This document shows positions 45,865 through 56,966 of a stretch of DNA of 64,000 nt, piece by piece. Within the stretch, counting starts at the first letter, position 1. Each line of letters starts with the position of its first letter. Origin of the DNA: Lepidodermella squamata (taxonomy: Eukaryota > Gastrotricha); the NCBI GenBank assembly GCA_047495785.1, contig JBLDXI010000020.1:2728001-2792000 (forward strand), given 5' to 3'. The notes below the pieces were generated by a model that saw nothing but the letters and a program-made list of their open reading frames with translations, had not been told where the DNA came from and did no database searches. The translations under genes were made by a program, and so were the position numbers.

Positions 45865-48812
45865 GCTGTCGACGCCGGCCACCACCAGAGCAAATCGTTC
45901 CGGTTCAATTGTTGCCGATGATTTTTTATTAAAAAAAATCAGCCAAAAAATCTGACCCGAATTTGCGCCTCTCTCAATAAACCAATCGCATACCTTAGAC
46001 AAAAACCGGTCACAATAATAATGACCTAAAAAAATGTGAATAATTTTTATTATTATTTAGAAATTAAAATGAGGCCAAGACGTAGTAAAACCAGTATAAT
46101 TTTTGCGAAAACACAAAACGCTCCGGATTTAGGCATGGCGAGGTTACCCCTGACGCAAAAAATGCACGCTTGGCTGATTTTTGGCTTGCGAGGCGTTGAG
46201 TGCAAGGCATTTATCGTTGTAACAAAGTGATCGGCCATATAGTAACAATAATAACAATAACAGACGCCGGGCCTATCAACAGTAGCGAATTGGCTATCGC
46301 AACCGACCGGTTGCAACGCGCAATATCATCAATTTTACAAATATCGAAAATTGCGCGCGCGCGATATCCAGGGCGCTTGATTTTTTTTATATTGTAACTT
46401 TTATAGTTATCTACCCCGCACATACAGTCTAGAATTAATTTAGCCCGCGTTTAGGTTCGGGGGCCGCGGTTGTCGAAAAACACTGAACACATCCTTATAT
46501 ATAAGGCGAATTTAACCCGCGAGAGGAAAAACAAACGCTTCATATTACTAACATGGTAATGCCTACACTTAAAATATAGCAGCCAGTTTTTTAAGCTAGA
46601 ATAATACATTTAGTCGATTTTTTTCAGCTATCATCCAGCATCCGGAAGGCGCATACTGGCCGATGAATAATGGCTTTGTTATACAACGCCAAATAAAATA
46701 TAAAGCCTGGTAGATTTCGGGGCAAATAAAAATTATAATAGCGGGAAACTTGATAACAATTAATTTGAATCTATGGAGAAGATTTTTTGTGGTCTGCGAA
46801 TGACGAGCCACGTATATGCATCTTTTTATCTATTTTTTTACGCGTTGATAGGTAAAAAAACGACCATGTTTTGATTCGGCAGAGAGCGCGCGAAAAAATA
46901 AGAAGAGGGATCAATAAATTATACCTTAGCTGTGACCACAAATCTGAAGATTTTGGGGGTGAGAATAATTAAAAGCCTTTTAACAATTCATGCCTGTAAA
47001 ATTGGCGGCGAGGCCCGCCAGACCAGTTGCTATATCGTTGTTTACGTTAGATTTCGATCCCTATACCGCAAAAAAATCGAACCGAAACATGTGGGAGAAG
47101 ATTTGTACCTAACAGAATAATTTTCAAATTTTGCGAATATAATCAAATAAAAACCATTCTAGAAACGGAAAAGTCATCCAGGGCTAAAATTTGTCCATTA
47201 TTCAAAAATCAGAATCTAGACAAACCAAAATGAGCGAATTATCTTTTACGATCAAAACAACATCGGAAAAATGTCTCGCCCTGAAAGTAAATTAGCAAAC
47301 GAAAGCCGTGAAGTCGGGAATATAACCGGAAGCGACAATAGCCCTTACCATGCGCGAGAAAAAATAAAGAAAAAAATTACGCTTTGATTATTATTATTAC
47401 ATAATAAATGGCTTGTTTTTTTCAGCGTCCCATGTAATAAAAAACGGGTGGCAATTCAATTACGCCACGCTTTGTTAAATAGCGCCGATGTATAGAAAGA
47501 ATGATAAGGCTTGAATTATTTTTCTCCGCGAAAATCTGGTCGCCGTTGCGGGCTTACATTAAACGGTGGTTTTTTTCGTAGTTAAAATATTGACAATATC
47601 GACTCTACATATACGACGCGATCATGCTATTACAGGAAATAATAAAAAAAGCGACTAAGTGGAACTAAATGCCTAGTTTGTCGTTCGTTGTTTATAGTAA
47701 TATATACGTTATATCATGACCGCCGATGATAATAAGCGCGCGCATCTGTTGGCTTTTTTCAACGACAACACGTACAAATCACGCGAGCGCGCACAAAAAT
47801 GCGATCGAAAAAAAACAATATCGGTAGCGCGCGGCTCACTGTCACGCAGATTTTTATTACTATAAATATATATAAACATATAGAGCGTAGATATCTCGCA
47901 CTTTTTAAATACGCGTCGCGCAACCCTGGATGCCACAGGCGCATGGTGCCGGGTTTCTTTTCTTACTCGCGTTTATCTCCCATCATTATTTCATATTAAA
48001 ATTTTATTTCATTCGCCATTGAAGCAGACGATGAAAGCTGCGTAATTTTTTTTCGCCCGACTTGATTGGTTATATATAGAATAAAAATTGGCTCGGGTTG
48101 CTAAAAATGCCGTCGGCGTGGCAAAAGGATTAAATAAAATATTGACCCACAAATCTTGGTAAAAATTGACCCCAAAAATAAATTTTCAATTGAGACAATG
48201 AAAATCTTCAATTTATTTCGATTTGAAAATATTATGATTCATTTTTAAATATAAGTAAAAATAAATTTATTTAAATGCGACTCTGTAAATATTATAAAAT
48301 ATTTTACGCTAAATAATCATTGGTTCGCTTTTATTTGGATTGCGCTTTTAATGCGTAATCAAATAAGAACCCTCGATGCCGGTTTTGAGAAACAACGTCC
48401 GGTGTGTATTGCGCAGGCGTTTTTTTACTTACCTAATAGTAGTATTTTGTAGTAAAAATTACCGGTATTTTCTATACGGTCATATTCGTGCTAATTTACA
48501 CTGAGGCCAGAAGAAAATAATAAAATTGGTAAAAAATATATTCAGTGGGGGGACATTGCGTGGAACTTGAACTGCGAAGTGAAAAAAGTAGAATCCACGA
48601 GTTTCCTGTTGTTTCGAATGCTGCTATGATTTCCTTAAAGTGTCACATTATCGCAATCGAACATTTTCGGTAATTGAAGAAGCAGCAATGGATCGATGAT
48701 GAATCTGCAGCTCTCAACCTATAATAGGTTCTTGTCTCATTCGCGCGGAAGTGAAACTTTAGTATATTTAAAACAATTTTCATCACTCAATCGAATAAGC
48801 TAAACTTTTACA
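45865..48812. other. Large gene-poor region upstream of Hv1 and of the third receptor
   Basis: Almost 3 kb without a convincing gene on either strand. It is AT-rich with scattered CG-containing runs (GCGCGCGC-like near 46356). A perfect palindrome CCTTATATATAAGG lies at 46493-46506, about 630 bp upstream of the Hv1 start codon, and could be a core promoter element. Short open frames are unsupported. Confidence 0.5.
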
Positions 48813-51668
48813 ATGAGTCATCTATTTTTTCTCATTATCGCAATTCAAAATTTCAGCAATGTCCAAGGCTTGTTGAACTCATCCTCGCCCATGCCGAGCA
48901 TAATCAATGCGGAGAGATTGCCAACAGACTCTGTTAACAAAACCTCAATTTCAATCGCAGCCATCATTAATTACGGTATTAATTTGATTAAAAAATGACC
49001 TGGTAACTCATAATTGAATAGGAGGGCCTACATTCCCGTTAGGGCCCATGTGCACTGAAGGAATTAGGTTAGCCTTAGAAGCAGCTCGTAACTTGCCAGT
49101 CATGCAACGATACGACGTCTCTGTTGAAGTTTTCGACGATTTAGTAAGTCCAAAAATAAAAAATTTCTCAAAATTTCCACCTTAAAACTTCAAACAGTGT
49201 CTGAGGACTGAGGGTATAAAAAAACTTATGGACTTGCTGGAGTCTAACAATATTGATGGAATGAACCGTGTGCCTATTGTGACTGGGGCAATGTGCACGG
49301 TTCAAGCGTTATTTGGCCCTATCCTACCTCACTACAACTACGTAGGGGTAAGTTCATTCTCAAGCTACTGGTCTCTCTTTGAAGATTCCTATTATACAGG
49401 TAATCCCTGCTTCTATGATAAACGAGATTTACACCAAGCGGTCACTTCACAATTCCTATTTCGCCCTATCTCCTACAATACAAATTTACTACGACGCTCT
49501 CCCGACATTTTTGGAGAGAAACGGCTGGAGTCGGGTGTTTTTATTGACAGAAACCTATCAATACTGGACGCCTGTAAGACTTGACCTAGATTTCGAGACT
49601 TTTTAACTCTATTTTCATTCAGCTGGAAAATGCGTTGTTCGAAAGAATGGCTGAGCGGAAAATCTCTCTGGCTGGGATTTCTAAGGTGATAGGATTCACT
49701 GGTCTGGCCCCTACCATCGACGCCATTCAGCTAGCGGTCCAAGCTCTAGCAGCATTTGACCCGAGAATAGTGATTGTGAATACATCCCTAGCTCCAGTTT
49801 TGGCCTGTTTCCTATATCGATACGGGTTGTATGGCCCTAGTTTCGTTTTTTTGCTCTTCGGTCCTAGTTTCTACCTCTCCGATAGCCCTCTGCGAGATCC
49901 ATTCTGCACAGATGAAATGCTTCACGCGATTCTGAAAAGCACCATCCTCTTTCATCATGCCGGGGCCGATCTTGTCAACAGAGATGCCGTTGACTCTCTA
50001 AACTTATCCTTGACCTATTTCGATGAGGCCTTGAAATCTAAAATTGATCGCGTTGAGTCGAGTTCGAATTGGTTTTCCTGGAGAGGAGGGTGCTATGCGC
50101 AAACTGCAGCGGCAATTTTAGCTCTGAATTCCGCTGAGGTCGATCTCGAAAGTAAGGAAACATGAAAAATGAACGCCAAAACAATTCAATATTTTTTCAG
50201 GATTTGGAGACACTATACTCAACTGGGTGACCAAAAGCGAGGGATTCCGGCTAAACGGGTCTTATATCCATAACTTGATGAAGAAGAGCTTTGAGAATCT
50301 TCGTTACAAAGGATTCAATAATGAAGAGAATGATAAGGTCAACAGTTTGTATGGGGCAACGGTATTCCTGCAGCTACAACCATCTGGAATAGAGAGACCA
50401 TTAGCAGCATCGTTGAAGCTTGCTGCAATCGCAATGGTCAATGTCACTTCAGAGCCAGACGGCATCAGGTTCAAGCAAGGACCAAAATCAGCCATATGGG
50501 CGACTTACGACGGATTACCACCGTCGGATTCACTTCGTATCCTTCCAGTAAGAAGTTCAATAGTCCCAGCGTCAACCACTCTCGTGCTTAACATGATTGG
50601 ATCAACTCAGGCAGTTATAATGATTGTTTTACTTATCCTGAATCTTTGGAATCGAAAGAAGTCGAAAAGATTGCAAAACTCAATGCCTAAAATGAACGCT
50701 TACATCTTAGTTGGGAACATTTTCATTGCTCTGTTCCCAATAACGCCATCTGGCCTTGAGGACAAAGATACGCTGAGTCTATGCTTTGTTTCGGTCATCT
50801 TTCTCATCTTCGGCTTCTCATTAATGAGCTGTGCGATTCTGGCGAAGATGCAAGTAGCATACAACTTAATGGAAGAATTTCTTCGCTCAGGTGCACCTGT
50901 GTCTAACATTGTCCAGCTGAAGGCTGAAAGACCTGACTCTGAGACTACGACAAATCGAATTATCGATTCACGCATGGACCTCGAAAACACAACAGACCGA
51001 AGGCGGAAAGGCGGCGGCATGTATTCGACGAGCAGTTCGCTTGTTGTTCAATCTGTGGACGACTTCAGGAACGCCGCCTACAGATCTTACGTCGTAGCCC
51101 CGTGTTGGGCACTCCTTCAGCTCACGCTATGTTTGGTATGGTTGTTTGCAATCAAGCCGATTGAAGTTCGGCAGATCAATCGGGAATTACGCCCGTCCTC
51201 CTACGACATGAGCCTCGCCTTTCAGTATTACACGAGAGCCTGCGTTTTGAAGGCGGGGACAATTTTAGAAATAGCCTTTCTCACTGTATTCGCGTTAAGC
51301 TATCTTATCGTATTTCTGCGGTCCACCTTTCTAGCTATTTTCCTGCGAAACGTAAGTTGAGCTATAAATAGCATAATTTTTTAATGCATTAGCCTATTAA
51401 GTGCGATGTCTTCGGAATTAACGATTTGCACAACGTGAGGATAGTTTCCTACGCAACAGGGATTATCGTCTCAGCCGGGGGAGCTGTGATAGCTCTCTTC
51501 TTCTCTTACGACCCTGGGTATATTTTAACTGGCGTGGGCATCTTAGCGCAATCAGTTGTTGCGATGAATTCAGCTTTCATCTTCTACCCAAAGGTTCAGT
51601 TGATTTTCATTGTGTCACTCTTTTTGTTTTAACCTTGTATAACACAGGTGCGGCAACGTCTCTACTGA
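48813..51668 (+). CDS. Class C G-protein-coupled receptor, GABA-B-like, intron-containing
   Basis: Eight exons: 48813-48975, 49022-49143, 49198-49347, 49400-49573, 49623-50151, 50201-51351, 51393-51593, 51648-51668; 2511 bases, 836 residues. A signal peptide (MSHLFFLIIAIQNFSNVQG) precedes a Venus-flytrap ectodomain: GGPTFPLGPMCTEGIRLALEAA, VPIVTGAMCT, and a YYDALPTFLERNGWSRVFLL segment resembling the GABA-B-type ectodomain. Seven hydrophobic segments begin near residue 455 with STTLVLNMIGSTQAVIMIVLL. The cytoplasmic loop at about 575-640 is polar. The tail is very short (VRQRLY), with no coiled coil. It is clearly diverged from the two intronless receptors at 4550 and 7304. Ligand unknown. 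The next gene begins only 55 bp after its stop codon. Confidence 0.8.
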
Positions 51669-51723
51669 ACGATGTTAGATTTATACAAGCTAGGTATCTC
51701 ATAGCAACGACCTGGTACTGTTT

Positions 51724-53243
51724 ATGTTCATGAGTGCAAAGGGCATTGTGGCTATAATGTCCAAAAGTCTGAAATTCCGATTAGTGTCCTATCTTTGCAG
51801 TGTCAAGAGTGCGCAGTTGATTCTTATCTTTTGCGTAGGCTTCGCTCCGCCAGAAGTTTCACTGCACAGGGATGTGCACACCATTCTGGCGGGTTCTTTA
51901 TACATACACACAAGTCAAACTGACGACTCTGGACAAATGTCGATCCTGGCACAGGGAAGCAATGATACATGCACGGCGCCGTCATGCCTAACGATTCCTG
52001 AGCATCCGTTGAATGAGGAAACTGGAGGAATCGAATTCACTGACGACGAGGTCGGCTGGTTCTACTTCAGAGATGAATTCAGAATACTACAGCCATTCTG
52101 GAAGTGGACTTATCTCGCAATCGGTCGATCTGGGATTGAAAGTCCGATGTCAGTCGCTTTGCTTCCAGTTGCTTTCTATTTCGTCATGGTGTCGGTTTTC
52201 TCGGTGTTTGACTTGTTTGGGAAGAACTGGGATTGGATTCAAAAGTACAAAATTCAGCCAGGAAAGGTTGGTCTATCGTTTTTTTCAACATAATGTCATA
52301 TCTTAATATGAATCTTTATAGTATGTGGAGCCTAAAACCATCATGAAAGCTGCCAAATTGACGTTTTGGAACCACGTTTTGCTCTTCGCGCCTATTTTCT
52401 TGATGCAGTACGTTACTGGCCAACCTAAAATCGTAGCGACGCCTCTAGCTCCGACTTTTTTCGAGTTGACCACTCAGGTCTTTATTAGTAAGAATTGTTG
52501 ATAGATGTATTCCGCCTTATAACATATATTCTTTCTCAGTGATTAATCTGTTCGATTTTCAATACTTTGTTTGGTAAGCGATCATTTTCGGCCTCTCTCT
52601 TTTCGACCTCTAATCGCGTTTTCCTCACATTTAACAGGCATTCGATGCATCACAAAAACAGGAGGTTGTACAAGTGGTGCCACATTGTTCATCACGGTAA
52701 GATTCCTTGGCTAATAGTTGAGAAATACTTCAACACATTATTTTTGTTTCCTCGATCTCAGAATTTCACGTTGTGGTAAGTAAACGAAACCTCAATATTT
52801 ACATAAGCGTTTAATAATGCCCTTTTAACATTCAGAGCTCATGGTCCACCCAATACTTGCATCCCTGGGAAATTTTCTGCGTCGGTGTGTATAACGGAAC
52901 CCTGCCGGTGTTTTTCGACTCGCACTGGCTTACCACGATGGCTATGAGCTATTTCAACATTTGGATCAGTGTCATCGCTCACTGCGGCTACGATTTGCCA
53001 TTCGATTTGAGCAAAATTCTACCCTTTTACGGAGGGGCGAGCAAGCATGACATGCACCACCTGAAACCATACACCAACTATCAACCTTTCTTCTCCACTT
53101 GGGACAAACTGATGGGCAGCGAATGCCCCGGTTTCCAGGCTGGTGGTAAGAAGCCTAAAGAGCTCGTTGAATGGGAGAAGAGCCGCGAGAAAGACTTCGA
53201 ATGGTACAAGGCGATGCCGGTTCGCCGAGTTGAGGAAGATTAA
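51724..53243 (+). CDS. Fatty acid hydroxylase superfamily enzyme (FAXDC2/methylsterol monooxygenase-like), copy A
   Basis: Six exons: 51724-52266, 52322-52487, 52540-52573, 52638-52696, 52762-52775, 52836-53243; 1224 bases, 407 residues. The protein has several membrane segments and the three His clusters that bind the di-iron centre: HSMHH, CHIVHHEFH and HDMHH. HCGYDLP and an STWDKLMG ending resemble FAXDC2 and ERG25/MSMO1. These are ER-membrane, oxygen-dependent hydroxylases or demethylases of sterols and lipids; the exact substrate is not predictable. Exon 5 is a 14 nt microexon encoding part of the second His box. ATGs at 51724, 51733 and 51754 are all in frame and the true start is uncertain. 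Paralog B follows at 53888 in the same orientation. Confidence 0.8.
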
Positions 53244-53887
53244 ATAATAACGTCCTGAACTAGCCTTATGAAAATTCCATTGAAATGTTGTGTCAGTGTG
53301 TTGAATGTTGATGTTTTCTACTAATTTAACTTTTGAGAAGTAACTGTTTTATTCGGATCTGCTTATTCTTCCTAGTCTGAGCTAAATGACTGGCTATGAT
53401 GGCCACTCTAATTGATAGAGTGCCTAGCCATGAAATGCTCGCGACTTCCTGCTGATTATCGGCTTCAATGAACCTGGATAAGGTTGAGAAACTGATATCA
53501 TCTATATATTTCCTTGGTGTGGAATTTTAAATTCATAGTTGCGAGCTTTGTGACTGGCTTCTTTATATTTGAGCCATGAAGGTTCAACAGGTCTTTTGCC
53601 ATGTCCCTATGAAAAGCGATAAAGCTGAGGGATCAAATGCGCTCATATGACCTCGTGTACGGAGAAAAAGAATAAAACCGATGAACTAGTTTAGGACTGA
53701 CTCGTATTTTGGGTTTATTGGTTGAACGGCTATCTCACTTTTCGTCTTTGACCCAAAAATAGCGAAACAAAAGCCCCTTTTTATCTTTAATGTCTTATCG
53801 ATGACTACCCTCATATGCGCTATCTATTCTAAATAGTTCATTGCGTTAGACTTTTTGTCTAGATAATAAGAAACTGGACTAATTAGC
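53244..53887. other. Intergenic between hydroxylase copies
   Basis: 644 bp with an AATAAAA near 53671 that could end the first transcript. No gene or RNA is recognised. Confidence 0.5.
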
Positions 53888-55134
53888 ATGAATTCTAACG
53901 ATACGTGTCAGGGGGCTGAGTCTCTTTGCGTCACGCCACCTTTGGTGACGAAATATGGCCCGGCCGAGTATGACGAGAGCGAAGTTGGCTGGTTCCATTA
54001 CAAAGATGAGTTCAGGATCCTACAGCCATTTTGGAAATCGGCGTTCGTCGCCTTCGGAAGATCCGGGATAGAGAGCCCAATGTCGGTAGCTCTCATTCCT
54101 TTGGTTACGTATTTCACGGGTGTCATGTTTTTCACCCTTTGCGATTTCTACGGCCAAAATTGGCATTGGATTCAGAAGTACAAGTTACAGAACAACAGAG
54201 TGTCGGCGAAAGTTGTGATCAAGGCTATTAAACTGACCATGTGGAACCAACTGCTGCTGATTTCGCCTATCCTTATGATGCAGTATGTATTGGAACAGCC
54301 GAAAATTACGGCCTACCCGCTAGCACCGACTTTATACGAATTTGTCTTTCAAATCTCAGCAAGTAAGAGAGTTTTTGCTGTTATCTGACTTCATTTCATT
54401 TCTTTTTTTGCAAACACAGTGATTGTGCTCTTCGATTTTCAATACTACTTCTGATAAGTTTACATCCTTTAGTGGAAACCTTGATATTTCAACCATACTG
54501 TTCTCATTTTTAAGCATTATCTGCACCACAAAAATAGGCGTTTGTACAAATGGTGCCACATGGTCCATCATGGTAATGATTCTCTTCCTTTAATTTCTAA
54601 TATTTAAAATATATTTTTCAGAGTTCCACACGCCGGTGAGATATCCACGCAAGATCCTTTAGGTGTTCAATTTTTTCCTCTTTTAAGCAAGCCTGGTCTG
54701 CCCAGTACTTACATCCTTGGGAGCTACTCTGCATCGGTGTTTACAACGGCGTCCTGCCATCTCTGTTTAAATGCCATTGGTTGACAATGATTGGCATGAG
54801 CCTGTTCAACGTCTACATCAGCATTCTCGGACACTGTGGCTACGATCTACCCTGTGATTTGAACAACATGTTCCCCTGGGTAATTCCTTACCTCTACGGC
54901 GGAGCTCGTAAACACGACATGCATCACATGAAACCATTCACAAATTTTCAACCATTTTTCTCGACTTGGGACCGGCTAATGGGCGATGAATGCCCTGGAT
55001 TACTGCCCGGTCATAAAAAACCACCTGGCTTGATCGAATACGAGCAAAATCGTGAAAAGAACGCCCTTGATTGGTACAAGGATATGCCGGAAAAGCTCAT
55101 TGAAAATGATGACGAGAATTACAGCCATTTTTGA
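53888..55134 (+). CDS. Fatty acid hydroxylase superfamily enzyme, copy B, with one intron lacking GT-AG ends
   Basis: Exons by alignment to copy A: 53888-54362, 54420-54453, 54514-54572, 54622-54635, 54688-55134; 1029 bases, 342 residues. All three His boxes are kept (HYLHHKNRRLYKW, CHMVHHEFH, HDMHH), and the 34, 59 and 14 nt internal exons have exactly the lengths seen in copy A. The intron between the second and third exons (54454-54513, 60 bp) begins ATAAGT and ends TTTTTAA instead of GT…AG. If it is not removed, translation stops right after DFQYYF, before every His box. Copy B also lacks the intron that copy A has at 52267-52321. It is either an active gene with a rare AT-AA intron, or a recent pseudogene. 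Function as for copy A. Confidence 0.65.
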
Positions 55135-55432
55135 TTATGTAGCAACAACAAAACTCATAAACCAATTACGCCTTGAACCCCAAAAATGACAGGCTGTGAA
55201 ATGGTTTACTCATCCCGTAATATGTATATTTGACGAAAGAGAAATAAATGACTGCTTTGAGGCGCGTAGACACCTTTAGTCGAGAAAAGTTTCCCACGGC
55301 ATGTTAATGCGTTATATGCGGTTGCATGATTCATGAGTGTATAGGATTAAAAACTGAAAAAAACGCGGACAAAATGGGTGTCGCACTTCACTGTTAAGTG
55401 TTAAGCTTAAAAACCGGCGTTTACATTTTGAC
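55135..55432. other. Intergenic, hydroxylase B 3' flank
   Basis: About 300 bp including AATAAATG near 55243 as a candidate polyadenylation signal. Nothing else is recognised. Confidence 0.5.
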
Positions 55433-56815
55433 ATGATTTTCAAGTTATTCCTTTTTATATCCCTAATTTTAAAATGTATTATCGGCCGAGATCAAGATAC
55501 AGGTCTGAGTTTCAGGGAAAGATAGATAATCATTCGATGTTTGTTCAATTCAGGTTGCGAAGATTTGCTTCTGGCCGGAAACTTCAGCGCCGCTGCATTG
55601 GAGTTAAATAGAGCAATCTATGAGAGAAGATGGGACGCCTTCCTTTGCATTCTAGGAACTTTCCCAATTATCGACTTTGAAATGAAGGATGTTCGAGGCA
55701 ACACGCCCCTTCTAAAAGCTGCAGCTTTAGGATTGATTGACTACGCTCATCTCCTGTTCAACAGAAGTTTGATCACTCCGAATGTAGCGGCGAGAAATTG
55801 CCGGGAGGATAGAATTACCTCGCTGCATTATGTCGCTCGCAAAGGTGATGTGGCTTTTGGGAAACTTCTCCTGGATAACAAAGCACCTGTCGACGCGAGA
55901 GATATTGGTGATCGCACTCCACTACATATTGCAGCAATGAAAAATCATTCAGAATTCGTTCAGCTTCTTCTCGATTATCGGGCGAATATTGATGCCATCG
56001 ATATCAGGCGGCGGACTGCTCTTTTTATCGCGGCTCATCGTGGTTACAGCAAAGTCGCAGAAGTCCTGGTCCAATACCGAGCCGACGCATCCAAACAAAG
56101 AGCCGAAAACGGGTATACGCCGTTAATCATTGCCAGCGAATATGGTTACCTTGAAATTGTGAAACTGCTGCTAGATCAAGGCGAGGCTGCTGTTGATGCA
56201 CAAACAACGACAGGACTGACCAGCTTGCATGTTGCCGCAAGATCTGGCCATGGAGAAGTCGTGAAATTCCTACTCGAACGTAATGCGAGCGTCATTTTGA
56301 AAGACGCACTCGGAAGAACGCCGCTACATTGGTGCGCAGAGAGCGACCAAGTGAAAATAGCAAAACTGCTACTGGAAAGTGACTTCATTAAGCTGGATGT
56401 TGAGGATAATGATAGCCTGACACCATTGCACATTTGCGCTATTCAAAACGCTGTGAGAGTTGGCGAGCTCCTGTTAGAAAAGGGCGCAAAACTGGAATGT
56501 CGTGATCGGTGGAATCAAACACCGCTGCATTACGCGGCGATTGGGAATGCTGATAACATGGCACGATTGCTATTCGAATCCGGGGCAAATGTTACTGTTC
56601 GAAGCTCGAACGGCCGAACTGCGTTACACATGGCGGCAGCTCGAAATCATACGATCATAGCTCACTTGATTCTCGCACAGGAGGGCGGTGTTGAGCTGCT
56701 AAGCGTGCAGGACAATGACGGCAAAACACCCCTAGATTTAGCTGTGACCTATGAAATGCGAAATCTGCTCAAAGCCCGACTTCTCATGGCATCTGATCCA
56801 GGATATTGCTTATGA
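55433..56815 (+). CDS. Ankyrin-repeat protein with apparent signal peptide
   Basis: Two exons, 55433-55502 and 55554-56815, give 1332 bases (443 residues). Exon 1 encodes a strongly hydrophobic N-terminus (MIFKLFLFISLILKCIIG) that looks like a signal peptide; exon 2 continues in frame at GCEDLLLAG. From residue ~50 the protein is about ten or eleven ankyrin repeats of ~33 residues (RTPLHIAAMKNHSEFVQLLL, TPLHICAIQN, TPLHYAAIGN, TALHMAAARNH). The C-terminal half is reminiscent of gankyrin/PSMD10-type consensus repeats. Ankyrin proteins are usually cytosolic, so a secreted or lumenal form would be unusual. It could instead be a signal anchor, or exon 1 may be wrong. Binding partner unknown. Confidence 0.75.
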
Positions 56816-56966
56816 CTTTTTAACTGACAAATAGTGGTTGCGAAACACATTGCATTTTTATTCCGGTTATAAAAGCATACAAAAACAGTAAAATGGCGAT
56901 TTATTGGCAATTTTTATTACCAACAACAAAAGATCATGTAATGGTTGAAAAACCTACAGAAAGAAA

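Noticed and set aside
46200-46440. GCGCGCGC-containing stretch considered as Z-DNA or an RNA gene
   Set aside because: Short and isolated, with no cloverleaf or conserved RNA motif visible.
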